From the NCBI GenBank assembly GCA_946494635.1, contig CAMMCS010000021.1, positions 1 through 16,795 on the forward strand: 16,795 bases of DNA, written 5' to 3'. Positions 1 to 6,596 of this stretch are shown piece after piece. The DNA comes from an uncultured Oscillibacter sp. Lineage in GTDB: Bacteria > Bacillota > Clostridia > Oscillospirales > Oscillospiraceae. Made by a program: the position numbers and the translations under genes. A model generated the notes under the pieces. The model ran no database searches, was not told where the DNA came from, and saw only the letters and a program-made list of their open reading frames with translations. Each line of letters starts with the position of its first letter. The first letter of the stretch is position 1.

Positions 1-10
1 CAAACGGTAG

Positions 11-55
11 TTCGGGACCAAGAGGCCGTGGGTTCAAATCCCGCCACTCGGACCA
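11..55 (+). tRNA. 3' half of tRNA-Pro(CGG), probable attachment-site copy
   Basis: The segment reads as a tRNA from the anticodon loop to the CCA end. It has loop TTCGGGA with anticodon CGG, the 3' anticodon strand CCAAG, a T-arm whose GTGGG/CCCGC strands pair around TTCAAAT, the 3' acceptor strand CACTCGG, discriminator A, and encoded CCA at 53-55. The acceptor and anticodon fit proline. The 5' anticodon strand should be CTTGG, but positions 6-10 are GGTAG, which does not pair, so similarity breaks at the anticodon loop. Tyrosine integrases often cross over in the anticodon loop and leave a duplicated 3' tRNA half. I read this as such an att copy and not as a functional tRNA, but the window starts here, so the left side cannot be checked. 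Confidence 0.75.
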
Positions 56-102
56 CCGAAGACCCTTGAGGCCGTAAGGCCCCAAGGGTCTTCGGCGTTT
101 TT
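56..102 (+). terminator. Rho-independent terminator of the tRNA
   Basis: A perfect 13-bp stem (56-68 with 83-95, CCGAAGACCCTTG and its complement) encloses a smaller GGCC/GGCC hairpin and is followed by TTTTT at 98-102. It starts directly after the CCA end, as expected for a tRNA terminator. Confidence 0.85.
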
Positions 103-118
103 GGGGGCACGTTTTCCC

Positions 119-325
119 TTATGTTTTCCCTTGCCGGCCGGAAACGCTCCGGATGAACTTCTCCGTGCGGGCGGCGCTGGCCTGCTTCATCTGGTCGGTG
201 ACGTGGCCCATGCTGCCCGGTAAGGTCTTGCGGTCATCTCCGCCACGGATGGCGGCCGCGGCGCAGAAATGCGCAGGCAGCCCCCATTCGGAAACTGACG
301 GACACCGTGCAGAAGCGTAACGCAC
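119..325 (-). pseudogene. Remnant of a tyrosine-recombinase (phage-type) integrase C-terminus
   Basis: The last 40 or so residues of this short frame resemble the C-terminal tail of clostridial phage/ICE integrases: a KTL-containing helix, then GHVTDQMKQASAAR and a FIRSVSG ending. In intact relatives the segment between 'KTL..LGH' and the tail GHV carries the final histidine and the catalytic tyrosine region. Here KTLPGSM runs straight into GHVTD, so an internal piece seems lost, and upstream residues match no integrase core in this frame. No RHTFAT-type motif is visible between 325 and 500. It lies 60 bases from the tRNA-Pro fragment, where an integrase of an element inserted in that tRNA would be expected. 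Not functional as read. Confidence 0.6.
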
Positions 326-500
326 AGGCCCTGACCTGGAACGGATCCGCGTTCTTCGGCTGAACGGCTGTCTTCAGATACCGGATGATCTGATTTTACA
401 GGATGTTGGCCTGTTCTGTTCCGCTGTTCCAAAATTTCACGGTAGGTCCCTCCCGTATATATCTAAAAATGAAGAAAGGCCTCGATGCACAGGACAGGAA
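326..500. other. No gene recognised (probable decayed element DNA)
   Basis: I see no convincing coding frame, RNA gene or repeat here. The frames overlapping it are short and match no family I know. It probably continues the decayed integrase or element end. Confidence 0.4.
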
Positions 501-533
501 GACAAAACCTCCGGCTTGGCCGGAGGTTTTGTC
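501..533 (-). terminator. Terminator after flavin reductase operon
   Basis: A perfect 14-bp inverted repeat (501-514 with 520-533) has a 5-nt loop and AAAA/TTTT at the outer stem. It abuts the stop codon of the flavin reductase gene, the last gene of the minus-strand operon. Only a weak U-rich stretch follows on the minus strand. Confidence 0.75.
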
Positions 534-1093
534 TATTTCAGCTTGCTGCCGTCTGAAAAGGCCTTCCCGACCTTTTCACCCAAACTCCAGTATGCACCAT
601 TGGCCGTGTCAAAGATGATCGGCTTCAGCTTGGCCGGGTCGATCATGCCAGTGTCATCCAAGATTGCCTCGTCTGCCCCAGCGTTCACGATCTGGCCCAC
701 CATGAAGTGGGTATCCGGATCGTAGCTGAGCAGCCTGCACTCCAGAACAAGGGGCAGTTCGTCGATGACAGGCGCGTCCACAAATTCGCTGCGGGTCACA
801 TGGAAGCCGCTCCGCTCCAGCTTGTCGGGCACCTCGTTTCCGGAGACCAGCCCCACATAGTCCGCCTCCACCAGATGGGCCTCGTCCGCCACGCTGACGG
901 TGAAGGCCTTCCGCTCCAGGATGTTCTCCACGGTCTTGTGGTTGGAGCTGAGGCACAGGAAGATCTTGTCGCCTCCCGCGATGCCGCCCCAGGCGGCATT
1001 CATGGCGTCCGGAATCCCATCCTTGCCATAGCTGGCAATGATCATCACCAGCTGAGGATATAAAAAGGGCTTCGGGCCAAAATTCTTTCTCAC
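533..1093 (-). CDS. Flavin reductase family protein (flavoredoxin-like)
   Basis: A 186-residue cytosolic FMN-binding split-barrel protein of the flavoredoxin/flavin-reductase family, expected to bind FMN and pass electrons from a reduced nicotinamide or protein donor. The family opening is clear: RKNFGPKPFLYPQLVMIIASYG, then NAAWGGI, and the SSNHKTVENI segment around the flavin site; length is normal. The start is GTG at 1093, preceded by AGGAGGAG about 8 nt away; no in-frame ATG lies near the conserved N-terminus. It is the last gene of the Zn-ADH/AKR operon, 19 bp after the deleted AKR frame. The acceptor cannot be told from sequence. Confidence 0.9.
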   Translation of the reverse strand: MRKNFGPKPFLYPQLVMIIASYGKDGIPDAMNAAWGGIAGGDKIFLCLSSNHKTVENILERKAFTVSVADEAHLVEADYVGLVSGNEVPDKLERSGFHVTRSEFVDAPVIDELPLVLECRLLSYDPDTHFMVGQIVNAGADEAILDDTGMIDPAKLKPIIFDTANGAYWSLGEKVGKAFSDGSKLK

Positions 1094-1112
1094 AGCAGTA
1101 TCTCCTCCTGCA

Positions 1113-1499
1113 TCAATCGTGGATCTTGTGGTTTTGGAGCAGCATCTCTGCCACGCCGGGGGCCTCCGGGTCGTGGCTCCCCTTACCTGTGTCCAGATCG
1201 TACATCTGATTCATTTCCTCTTCCGTCAATTCGAAATCGAAAATGCGGAGATTTCCGGCGATCCGCTCCGGGTTGGTGGACTTGGGCAGGACGATCAGGC
1301 CGCTCTGCACTTCAAAGCGGAGGATGATCTGACCGGCGTTCCTGCCGTACTTCTCCGCCAGCCTGGTGATGACGGGGTGGGAGCCCACGCCGATGGCATC
1401 CCGCACCGCCCGCTCGCACGCCGCTGGGTCTTTGATCTGATAGGTGCCGAAGCCCAGCTGGGGCATCCGCACGCCGTTGTTTAAGGTCACATAGTCCAT
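1113..1499 (-). pseudogene. Aldo/keto reductase with large in-frame internal deletion
   Basis: Residues 1-39 are a normal AKR N-terminus (YVTLNNGVRMPQLGFGTY, then the first helix, ending AIGVG). Residues 40-128 are a normal AKR C-terminus (HPVITRLAEKYGRNAGQIILRF, then VLPKSTNPERI and the last helices). The roughly 150 residues that should lie between, with the catalytic Asp, Tyr, Lys and His, are missing, yet the frame stays open. The product has 128 residues against about 280 for the family and cannot be an active AKR. It has an AAAGAGG site upstream of ATG 1499 and lies between an intact AKR and the flavin reductase. A small retained peptide with some other role is possible but unsupported. 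Confidence 0.85.
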
Positions 1500-1539
1500 G
1501 GCGATACGCCTCTTTCTGAAAAATGTAAGATGTCCCCTT

Positions 1540-1561
1540 GCCCGCCCCCGAGGGGGCGGGC
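1540..1561. repeat. GC-rich hairpin between two AKR genes
   Basis: A 10-bp perfect inverted repeat (GCCCGCCCCC and complement) has a 2-4 nt loop and sits in the 97-bp gap between the intact AKR and the deleted AKR. No T-run follows on either strand, so it is more likely an mRNA-stabilising or processing hairpin than a terminator. Confidence 0.5.
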
Positions 1562-1596
1562 ATCGGGAAAAGAGAGGGGAATGGTAGGAAGCAAGG

Positions 1597-2442
1597 TTAT
1601 TTCTGCCCGTCCACGTCGGGGATCATCTCAGCGTACCGCTTCAGCATCTCGGGGGTGCTGTGGTAATACCGTTTCTGCTGATCCATAGCGGCGATCTTCT
1701 CCATCTCACCGTCGGTGAGGGCAAAGTCGAACAGGTCCAGGTTGGCCTTGATATGCTCCGGGTTCTTGGAGCCGGGGATGACGATGTCGCCCGCCTGGAT
1801 GTGCCAGCGGAGGATGATCTGGGTGTTGCTCTTGCCGTACTTCTTGGCAAGCTCCGTGAACAGGGGCTCCTCCCGCAGATTCCTGTCGCCGTGGCCCAGG
1901 GGGTACCAGGCCTGGATGACCATGCCCTCCTTGGCCAGGAACTTTTTCAGCTCCGTCTCCTGGGAGTAGGGGTGGACCTCCGTCTGAAGGACGGCGGGCT
2001 TCACCTCACAGACGTCCAGGATCTCCCGGATCTGGTCGGGGGCAAAGTTGGACAGGCCGATGGCCCGCACCTTGCCCTCCTTGCAGGCCTTCTCCATGAG
2101 CTGGTATCCGGCCACATAGTTGCCGGCGGGCTGGTGGATCAGCAGCAGGTCGATATAGCCGGTGCCCAGGCGCTCCAGGGTCTTGTCCACCGCGTCCGCC
2201 TGCTCATAGAAGCTGGGCCACAGCTTGGTCTCCAGGAAGATGTCCCTGCGAGCCACGCCGGACTTCTTCATGGCCCGGCCAACGGCCTTCTCGTTCACAT
2301 AGGCGTTGGCGGTGTCGAGAAGGCGGTAGCCGCTCTCCAGGGCGCTGAGGACGGAGGCCTCCGCCTCGTCGGGGGAGAGCAGGAAGGTGCCGATGCCCAC
2401 CATGGGCATTTGCACGCCGTTGTTCAAAGTCGCGTATTCCAT
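1597..2442 (-). CDS. Aldo/keto reductase (AKR, 2,5-diketo-gluconate reductase-like)
   Basis: A 281-residue (alpha/beta)8-barrel NAD(P)H-dependent carbonyl reductase, cytosolic. The full catalytic tetrad is visible: Asp43 and Tyr48 (LLDTANAYVNE), Lys73 (ETKLWPS) and His103 (LIHQP). The signature GLSNF follows, and a C-terminal IPGSKNPEHI segment contacts the cofactor phosphate in the family. I start it at ATG 2442: GAAAGGA lies 8 nt upstream, whereas the ATG 9 bp further upstream overlaps that site. It begins 24 bp after the Zn-ADH stop and is surely cotranscribed with it. Substrate unknown. Confidence 0.9.
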   Translation of the reverse strand: MEYATLNNGVQMPMVGIGTFLLSPDEAEASVLSALESGYRLLDTANAYVNEKAVGRAMKKSGVARRDIFLETKLWPSFYEQADAVDKTLERLGTGYIDLLLIHQPAGNYVAGYQLMEKACKEGKVRAIGLSNFAPDQIREILDVCEVKPAVLQTEVHPYSQETELKKFLAKEGMVIQAWYPLGHGDRNLREEPLFTELAKKYGKSNTQIILRWHIQAGDIVIPGSKNPEHIKANLDLFDFALTDGEMEKIAAMDQQKRYYHSTPEMLKRYAEMIPDVDGQK

Positions 2443-2466
2443 ACAAAACATCCTTTCCGGATAAAA

Positions 2467-3543
2467 TCAGTCATTGTAAATGACCGGCTTGATGAGGCTC
2501 CGGTCATGGTTCAAAAACAGGTCCATGGCCTCCGGGATCTTGTCCATGCCATGGTAGCGGTGGGTGATGAGCTTCTCCGGCGCCACCCGGCCGGCGGCGA
2601 TCAGCTGGGCCATGCGGGAGAGCAGCAGCCGTCCGCCGCCGCAGCCCACGCCCTTGATGGTTTTGTCCCCGTAGCCAAAGTCCCAGACCGCCGGCTGGAT
2701 AGGGATGGACGCGTTGCTGAAGTAGGCGCTGAGGTTCACCAGGGTGCCGCCGTTTTTCAGCATCTCCAGGCCCAGGCTCAGCTCCTTCTCGCTGCCGCCG
2801 CACAGCACCACATTGTCCACCGGGCCATCATTTTCTTGAAGGATCTCATCGATATAGTTGTCGTTGTGGTAGTCGATCAAATGGGTGGCCCCATACTCCT
2901 TTGCCACGTCGAAGCACACGGGCCGGGAGCCGATGGCGAAGATATTGCCCGCCCCCTGGAGCACCGCCGCCCGGACGGCCATCAGGCCCACCGGGCCCAC
3001 GCCCAGCACCGCCACCGACTGGCCGAACTGCATGTTCAGGGCCTGGACGCCCTCAAAGGCGGTGCACATCATGTCCGGGACCATCACCGCCTGCTCCAGG
3101 GTGACGCCCTCCGGGATCCTGGCCAGGTTCATGTCCGCGTCCCGGATGTAGTAGGTCTCCACAAAGGAGCCGCCCCGGTCCGGGTAGTCCACCCCGGCGT
3201 ACATGTTGTCCTGGTGCTGCTTGGCCCGGCCGTCCTGGGCCTCCATGCTCCGCCACACCGGCATCACCGAGCAGACGATGACCTGATCGCCCACCTGGAA
3301 GTCATGAACCTCCGGGCCCACCTGCACGATCTCGCCGCACATCTCATGCCCCACCGCCTTGCCCAGCAGATACGGCAGGGACGCGCACCCGGTGGCGCAC
3401 AGGTGGGCGTCGCTGGTGCAGGGGGACCAGATCAGGGGCCGGATAAACGCCCCGGTGGGGCAGGGCTCCTCCGGCAGGGGACACCGGCCGCTGACGGCCA
3501 TGGTGTTCTGCCCGGTGATGACGACGCCTTTCATGTGTTTCAT
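2467..3543 (-). CDS. NADP-dependent zinc alcohol dehydrogenase (secondary/isopropanol type)
   Basis: A 358-residue medium-chain dehydrogenase similar throughout to the secondary alcohol dehydrogenases of Thermoanaerobacter and Clostridium beijerinckii. Expected reaction: reversible reduction of ketones/aldehydes to alcohols. The catalytic zinc ligands Cys42 (SPCTSD), His66 (GHE) and Asp157 (VPDMM) match that subfamily, which lacks the structural-zinc cysteine lobe. The Rossmann motif GVGPVG is at 181-186, and GSRP at 205-208 is the NADP-preferring motif of the thermophilic enzyme. Start ATG 3543 has AAAGGAG 10 nt upstream; an in-frame ATG 45 bp upstream lacks a good site. First gene of the operon with the AKR, deleted AKR and flavin reductase, under the shared promoter at 3640-3694. 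Confidence 0.88.
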   Translation of the reverse strand: MKHMKGVVITGQNTMAVSGRCPLPEEPCPTGAFIRPLIWSPCTSDAHLCATGCASLPYLLGKAVGHEMCGEIVQVGPEVHDFQVGDQVIVCSVMPVWRSMEAQDGRAKQHQDNMYAGVDYPDRGGSFVETYYIRDADMNLARIPEGVTLEQAVMVPDMMCTAFEGVQALNMQFGQSVAVLGVGPVGLMAVRAAVLQGAGNIFAIGSRPVCFDVAKEYGATHLIDYHNDNYIDEILQENDGPVDNVVLCGGSEKELSLGLEMLKNGGTLVNLSAYFSNASIPIQPAVWDFGYGDKTIKGVGCGGGRLLLSRMAQLIAAGRVAPEKLITHRYHGMDKIPEAMDLFLNHDRSLIKPVIYND

Positions 3544-3639
3544 TGCGCAACAGCTCCTTTGCCATATACCGGCCTGACGGCATTTCACGCGTCCCAGGCC
3601 CCCGATGTCGTCCGACGGCTCTCTTTCTTTACGATCTGA

Positions 3640-3694
3640 ATTGTACCCCCATCGTCCCCGTGGGAGAAGTCCCGAAAAGTTTTTCAGTGTGAAC
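3640..3694 (-). promoter_or_regulatory. Shared promoter/operator, copy D (Zn-ADH operon)
   Basis: On the minus strand the 30-bp upstream element (3694 to 3665) begins GTTCACACTG and ends CTTTTCGGGACTTCT. It is followed by 19 bp of G-rich spacer (3664-3646) and TACAAT (3645-3640). It matches the copies at 8796-8850, 10003-10057 and 14696-14750 with identical spacing, and is closest to the 10003 copy. It lies in the 168-bp gap between the MATE and Zn-ADH genes, about 97 bp before the Zn-ADH start. Confidence 0.8.
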
Positions 3695-3711
3695 CGTCCG
3701 GTATAAAGTTC

Positions 3712-5070
3712 TCACGGCTTGGGTTCCGCCGGGGGCAGGTGCCGGAAGGTGGAGCGGTACATGCCCAGGGACACCGGCAGCATGATGACCTCCACCACCA
3801 GCTGGGTCCAGATCATGCCGTACAGCCCCACCGTCAGGTCCATGAGGATCAGCAGGGGGATGTTCAGAAGCCCCTGGCGGCAGGAGGTGAGGATGGCGGA
3901 CTGAACCCCCTTGCCCATGGCCTGGAGGGTGTAGCTGATGAGAAAGTTCACCGCCGTCAGGGGCACCGCCAGGCAGGCGATGCGCAGGAAGGAGGCCCCC
4001 AGGGCGCTGGTCTCCGCCTCCGGGATGAACAGATGGAGGATCTGGGGGGCGAACGCCGCGAAGCAGGCCACGCAGCAGGCGGAGAAGATCAGGGCCGCCT
4101 TCCAGGAGAAGTAGGACACCGCGCGCATCCGGCCATAGTTCCGGGCCGCGTAGTTGTAGCCCACCAGGGGCATGAAGCCCTGGCACAGGCCCATGGACAC
4201 GTTCAGGGGGAACTGGTCGATGCGCTTGACGATGCCGTAGGCCGCCACCGGGATGTCCCCATAGCCGGAGGCCAGATGGACCATTACCATGTTGGAGGCG
4301 TTGCCCAACGCCGTGGCCAGGGCGGAGGCCAGCCCCACGGAGAAGATCTGTCCCACATAGCGGAGGGAGAAGTACCGGGGCCGGAAGGACACCGCCGTGC
4401 GTCCCTTCAGCCGGGCGTACTGGATCGCGAAGAACACCACCGACGCGGCGTTGGAAAAGGCCGTGGCGATGGCTGCCCCGGCCACGTCCAGATGGAGGCC
4501 GAAGATCAGGATGGGGTCCAGGATCACGTTCAGGATGCCGCCGAACATCATGCCGGCGCTGGCCTCCCGGGCGTGGCCCTCGCTGCGGAGCAGATGGCCC
4601 AGGGCCAGGCTCACCATGGTGGGCACGCCGCCGATGACCACCACCCACAGCAGGTAGTCCTCCGCGTAGCCGTAGTTGTCTGCACTGGCCCCCAGGAAGG
4701 TCAGCAGGGGCTCCCGGGCCAGAAAGCTGGCCAGGGAGAAGCATGCGGTGACCGCCGCCCCCGCCCAGATGCTGAAGGCGGAGACGTAGCGGATCTCGTC
4801 CTCCCGCTTCACCCCCAGCATCCGGGAGATGAGGCTGCTGCCGCCCAGGCCGAAGAGGTTCCCCAGGGCGGTGAGCAGGTTGAACCAGGGGGACACCAGG
4901 GACACCGCTGCCACCATCAGGGGATCCCCGGTCTGGCCGATGAAGAAGGTGTCCGCCAGGTTGTAGATCATGGTCACCACCTGGCTGATGACCGTGGGGA
5001 TGGCCAGGGTGGCCACCGCCCGGGGGACCGGGACGGTTTCAAACAGTTCCCCTTCACTGAATTGCGCCAT
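3712..5070 (-). CDS. MATE family efflux transporter
   Basis: A 452-residue membrane protein with about 12 hydrophobic segments in two six-helix halves, typical of MATE (NorM/DinF/MepA-like) drug/Na+ or drug/H+ antiporters. Family marks include PTVISQVVTMIYNLADTFFIG in the first helix, the SRMLG loop, and in the second half QGFMPLVGYNYAARNYGR with a closing WTQLVVEVIMLP. The length is standard. ATG 5070 lies 25 bp downstream of the flavodoxin-like reductase stop, so the two are cotranscribed. No strong terminator is visible before the next promoter at 3640-3694, so read-through into the Zn-ADH operon is possible. The exported compound is unknown; linkage to reductases suggests export of a reduced or toxic product. 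Confidence 0.92.
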   Translation of the reverse strand: MAQFSEGELFETVPVPRAVATLAIPTVISQVVTMIYNLADTFFIGQTGDPLMVAAVSLVSPWFNLLTALGNLFGLGGSSLISRMLGVKREDEIRYVSAFSIWAGAAVTACFSLASFLAREPLLTFLGASADNYGYAEDYLLWVVVIGGVPTMVSLALGHLLRSEGHAREASAGMMFGGILNVILDPILIFGLHLDVAGAAIATAFSNAASVVFFAIQYARLKGRTAVSFRPRYFSLRYVGQIFSVGLASALATALGNASNMVMVHLASGYGDIPVAAYGIVKRIDQFPLNVSMGLCQGFMPLVGYNYAARNYGRMRAVSYFSWKAALIFSACCVACFAAFAPQILHLFIPEAETSALGASFLRIACLAVPLTAVNFLISYTLQAMGKGVQSAILTSCRQGLLNIPLLILMDLTVGLYGMIWTQLVVEVIMLPVSLGMYRSTFRHLPPAEPKP

Positions 5071-5095
5071 GGGTCAGGTCAGCCTTCTTTCTCCC

Positions 5096-5629
5096 TCAGA
5101 CTTTTTTGCCCAGCTGGTAGGCCTCCTGGAACGCCTTGGTGTCCATGACCTCCCCCTTCTGGTAGACGCCGGAGCCATAGATAATTCCCTTCACCTGGGC
5201 GCCGGGCAGGCAGTCGGTGAAGCCCCGCATGGCATCCACGGTGCGCTCCATGGCCCCACGGCCCGCGGCGGCGGTGGCGATGAAGTAGACCTCCTTGTCC
5301 CGGATCTCCGTGTACCGGGGCAGGGTCCGGTCGATGAGGGTCTTCAGCTGGCCGTCCATGGAGTAGAAGTACACCGGTGTGGCCAGCACCAGCACATCGG
5401 CCTCCACCATTTTGTCCAAAATGGCGGCCATGTCGTCCTTCTGGACGCAGACGCCGGTGCCCCGGCAGCCGTAGCAGGCCAGGCAGGGGGCGATCCTCCG
5501 CTCCTGCACCCGGATCTTCTCCACCTGGTGGCCGGCCTCCTCCGCACCCTTGGCAAACTGGCCGCACAGCAGGTCCGAGTTGCCCCCCTTCCGGGGGCTG
5601 GCAGAGAGAATCAGAATTTTCTTTGACAT
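5096..5629 (-). CDS. Flavodoxin-family NAD(P)H/FMN reductase with Cys cluster
   Basis: A 177-residue cytosolic flavodoxin-fold protein. ILILSASPRKGGNSD at 5-19 is the FMN-phosphate loop of the NADPH-dependent FMN reductase / iron-sulfur flavoprotein family. Cys49, Cys52, Cys55 and Cys61 form a compact CxxCxxCx5C pattern like that of iron-sulfur flavoproteins (Isf), so a [4Fe-4S] cluster next to FMN is plausible. TPVYFYSMDGQLKTLIDR is the second conserved flavin-site segment. ATG 5629 has AAGGAAG about 8 nt upstream; the frame is open for 56 codons further upstream but lacks family similarity there. It is followed at 25 bp by the MATE gene. Likely role: two- or one-electron reduction of quinones, nitro compounds or a partner protein. 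Confidence 0.9.
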   Translation of the reverse strand: MSKKILILSASPRKGGNSDLLCGQFAKGAEEAGHQVEKIRVQERRIAPCLACYGCRGTGVCVQKDDMAAILDKMVEADVLVLATPVYFYSMDGQLKTLIDRTLPRYTEIRDKEVYFIATAAAGRGAMERTVDAMRGFTDCLPGAQVKGIIYGSGVYQKGEVMDTKAFQEAYQLGKKV

Positions 5630-5654
5630 CGTAAGCGCTTCCTTTTTTATCTCA

Positions 5655-5694
5655 GGCAGGCGGGAGCCGGAGCCTTTGGCCCCGGCTCCCTGCC
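5655..5694 (-). promoter_or_regulatory. Strong hairpin in leader of the flavodoxin/MATE operon
   Basis: A nearly perfect long hairpin (GGGAGCCGG and CCGGCTCCC as core arms, extended by GGCAG/CTGCC-type pairs) lies 26 bp before the flavodoxin-like start and about a dozen bases before its ribosome binding site. The minus strand after it is A-rich, not T-rich, so it is not a classic terminator. It may stabilise the message or modulate translation. No ligand-binding RNA family recognised. Confidence 0.45.
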
Positions 5695-5790
5695 GCACAT
5701 GTTTGTAACCCTTGTAAATCCCGCGTCCGCAGGCGCGCAGGAAATTTGAACCGGTTATTCCCGGGGACAACCGTCTCAGGAACAACGCCT

Positions 5791-5878
5791 CGCACACAAA
5801 ACAGACCGGCTTTTCCGCAAGGGGCTGAGCCCCGTTTTGTGCGCAGCCTTTCTCGGAAAAGCGGCTATGCCGCTTTTT
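5791..5878. terminator. Hairpin cluster with terminator after the flavodoxin-lipoprotein gene
   Basis: Directly downstream of the lipoprotein stop, an inverted repeat AAAAGCGGC/GCCGCTTTT (5857-5877, 3-nt loop) has T-rich flanks on both strands, fitting a bidirectional terminator. Next to it is a second structure: outer arms CACAAAAC (5795-5802) and GTTTTGTG (5834-5841) around GGGGC/GCCCC (5821-5833). The whole 5630-5884 gap holds no gene I can support, and no clear promoter for the flavodoxin-like gene at 5629. Confidence 0.6.
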
Positions 5879-5884
5879 CGCAAG

Positions 5885-6568
5885 TTACAGCCCCAGGCTG
5901 TCCACCCACTCGTTCACATCCTCCTGGCTGGCGCTGGAGCGGAACCGCTCCCCGTCCTGCCAGTCGCCGGTACCGGCCAGCTCCGCCAGCAGGTCGCCGC
6001 TCTCCCCCAGGCCGGAGGAAGAGGAGGTGCAGAAGGGGATCACCGTCTTGCCGGTGAAGTCGTTGGCCTCCACAAAGCCGTCCACCGGCCAGGCGGCGAT
6101 GCCCCACCAGATGGGGTAGCCGATGAATACGGTGTCATAGGAGTCCCAGTTCTCTGCCTCCGTGGTGGTCAGCTCCACGTCCCGGAGGGACTCGTCCGCA
6201 TACTCCTGGCTGACCCGGCTGTTCTCATCGCTCCAGTTCAGGTCGTCAGAGGTGTAGGGCTCCGCCGGGGTGATTTCAAACAGATCCCCGCCGGTGGCCT
6301 CGGCGATGTAGCCCGCTGCGGCCTCCGTGTTGCCGGTGGCGGAGTAGTACACCACCAGCACGCTGCCGCTGTCCGCCGCAGTGTCCCCGCCGGAGGTCTC
6401 CGGAGCGGCGGTGTCCGTACTTGTGTCCGCAGGGGGCGTCGTCTCCTCCGGGGTCTGCTCCTCAGTCGTCTGGTCACTTGCTGCGCTGTCATTGCCGCCG
6501 CAGGCCGCCAGGGACAGTGCCATGGCGCCCGCCAGCAGGCAGCTGAAAAGCCGTTTCCAAGTTTTCAT
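5885..6568 (-). CDS. Flavodoxin-domain lipoprotein
   Basis: A 227-residue secreted, membrane-anchored flavodoxin. A signal peptide (KTWKRLFSCLLAGAMALSLAAC) ends in lipobox LAAC with the lipidated Cys23. A Thr/Glu/Asp/Pro-rich linker runs to about residue 68, then a flavodoxin_4-type domain starts with VLVVYYSATGNTEAAAG; the S76-ATGNT81 loop is the FMN phosphate site, and YPIWWGIAAWPVDGF is the flavin-ring loop. AGGAGGA lies 7 nt before ATG 6568. It is the third gene of the AKR/esterase/flavodoxin operon, 28 bp after the esterase stop. Most flavodoxins are cytosolic; a surface one implies an extracytoplasmic electron carrier or FMN-dependent reductase. Confidence 0.9.
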   Translation of the reverse strand: MKTWKRLFSCLLAGAMALSLAACGGNDSAASDQTTEEQTPEETTPPADTSTDTAAPETSGGDTAADSGSVLVVYYSATGNTEAAAGYIAEATGGDLFEITPAEPYTSDDLNWSDENSRVSQEYADESLRDVELTTTEAENWDSYDTVFIGYPIWWGIAAWPVDGFVEANDFTGKTVIPFCTSSSSGLGESGDLLAELAGTGDWQDGERFRSSASQEDVNEWVDSLGL

Positions 6569-6596
6569 CGTGGATTCCTCCTGTCTGATCGTTCTG

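Noticed and set aside
1..55. Complete tRNA-Pro cut by the window edge
   Set aside because: The five bases before the anticodon loop would have to pair with CCAAG but are GGTAG, so the tRNA is broken inside the window.
3640..3664. 19-bp spacer taken as a MerR-family operator
   Set aside because: The spacer sequence differs in all four promoters and is not palindromic except where the lysR terminator overlaps; conservation lies upstream, and no MerR gene is in the window.
1660..5148. Very long plus-strand open frames (659 residues from 1660, 469 residues from 3739)
   Set aside because: They are antisense to clearly conserved genes, are rich in His/Gly/Gln/Val/Leu as expected from reversed high-GC codons, and match no family.
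5715..5769. Possible fifth copy of the shared operator before the flavodoxin/MATE operon (GGAAATTTG... with GGTTA, plus strand)
   Set aside because: Only about half of the compared positions match, the ACTTC core is broken and no TAYAAT lies at 19 bp.
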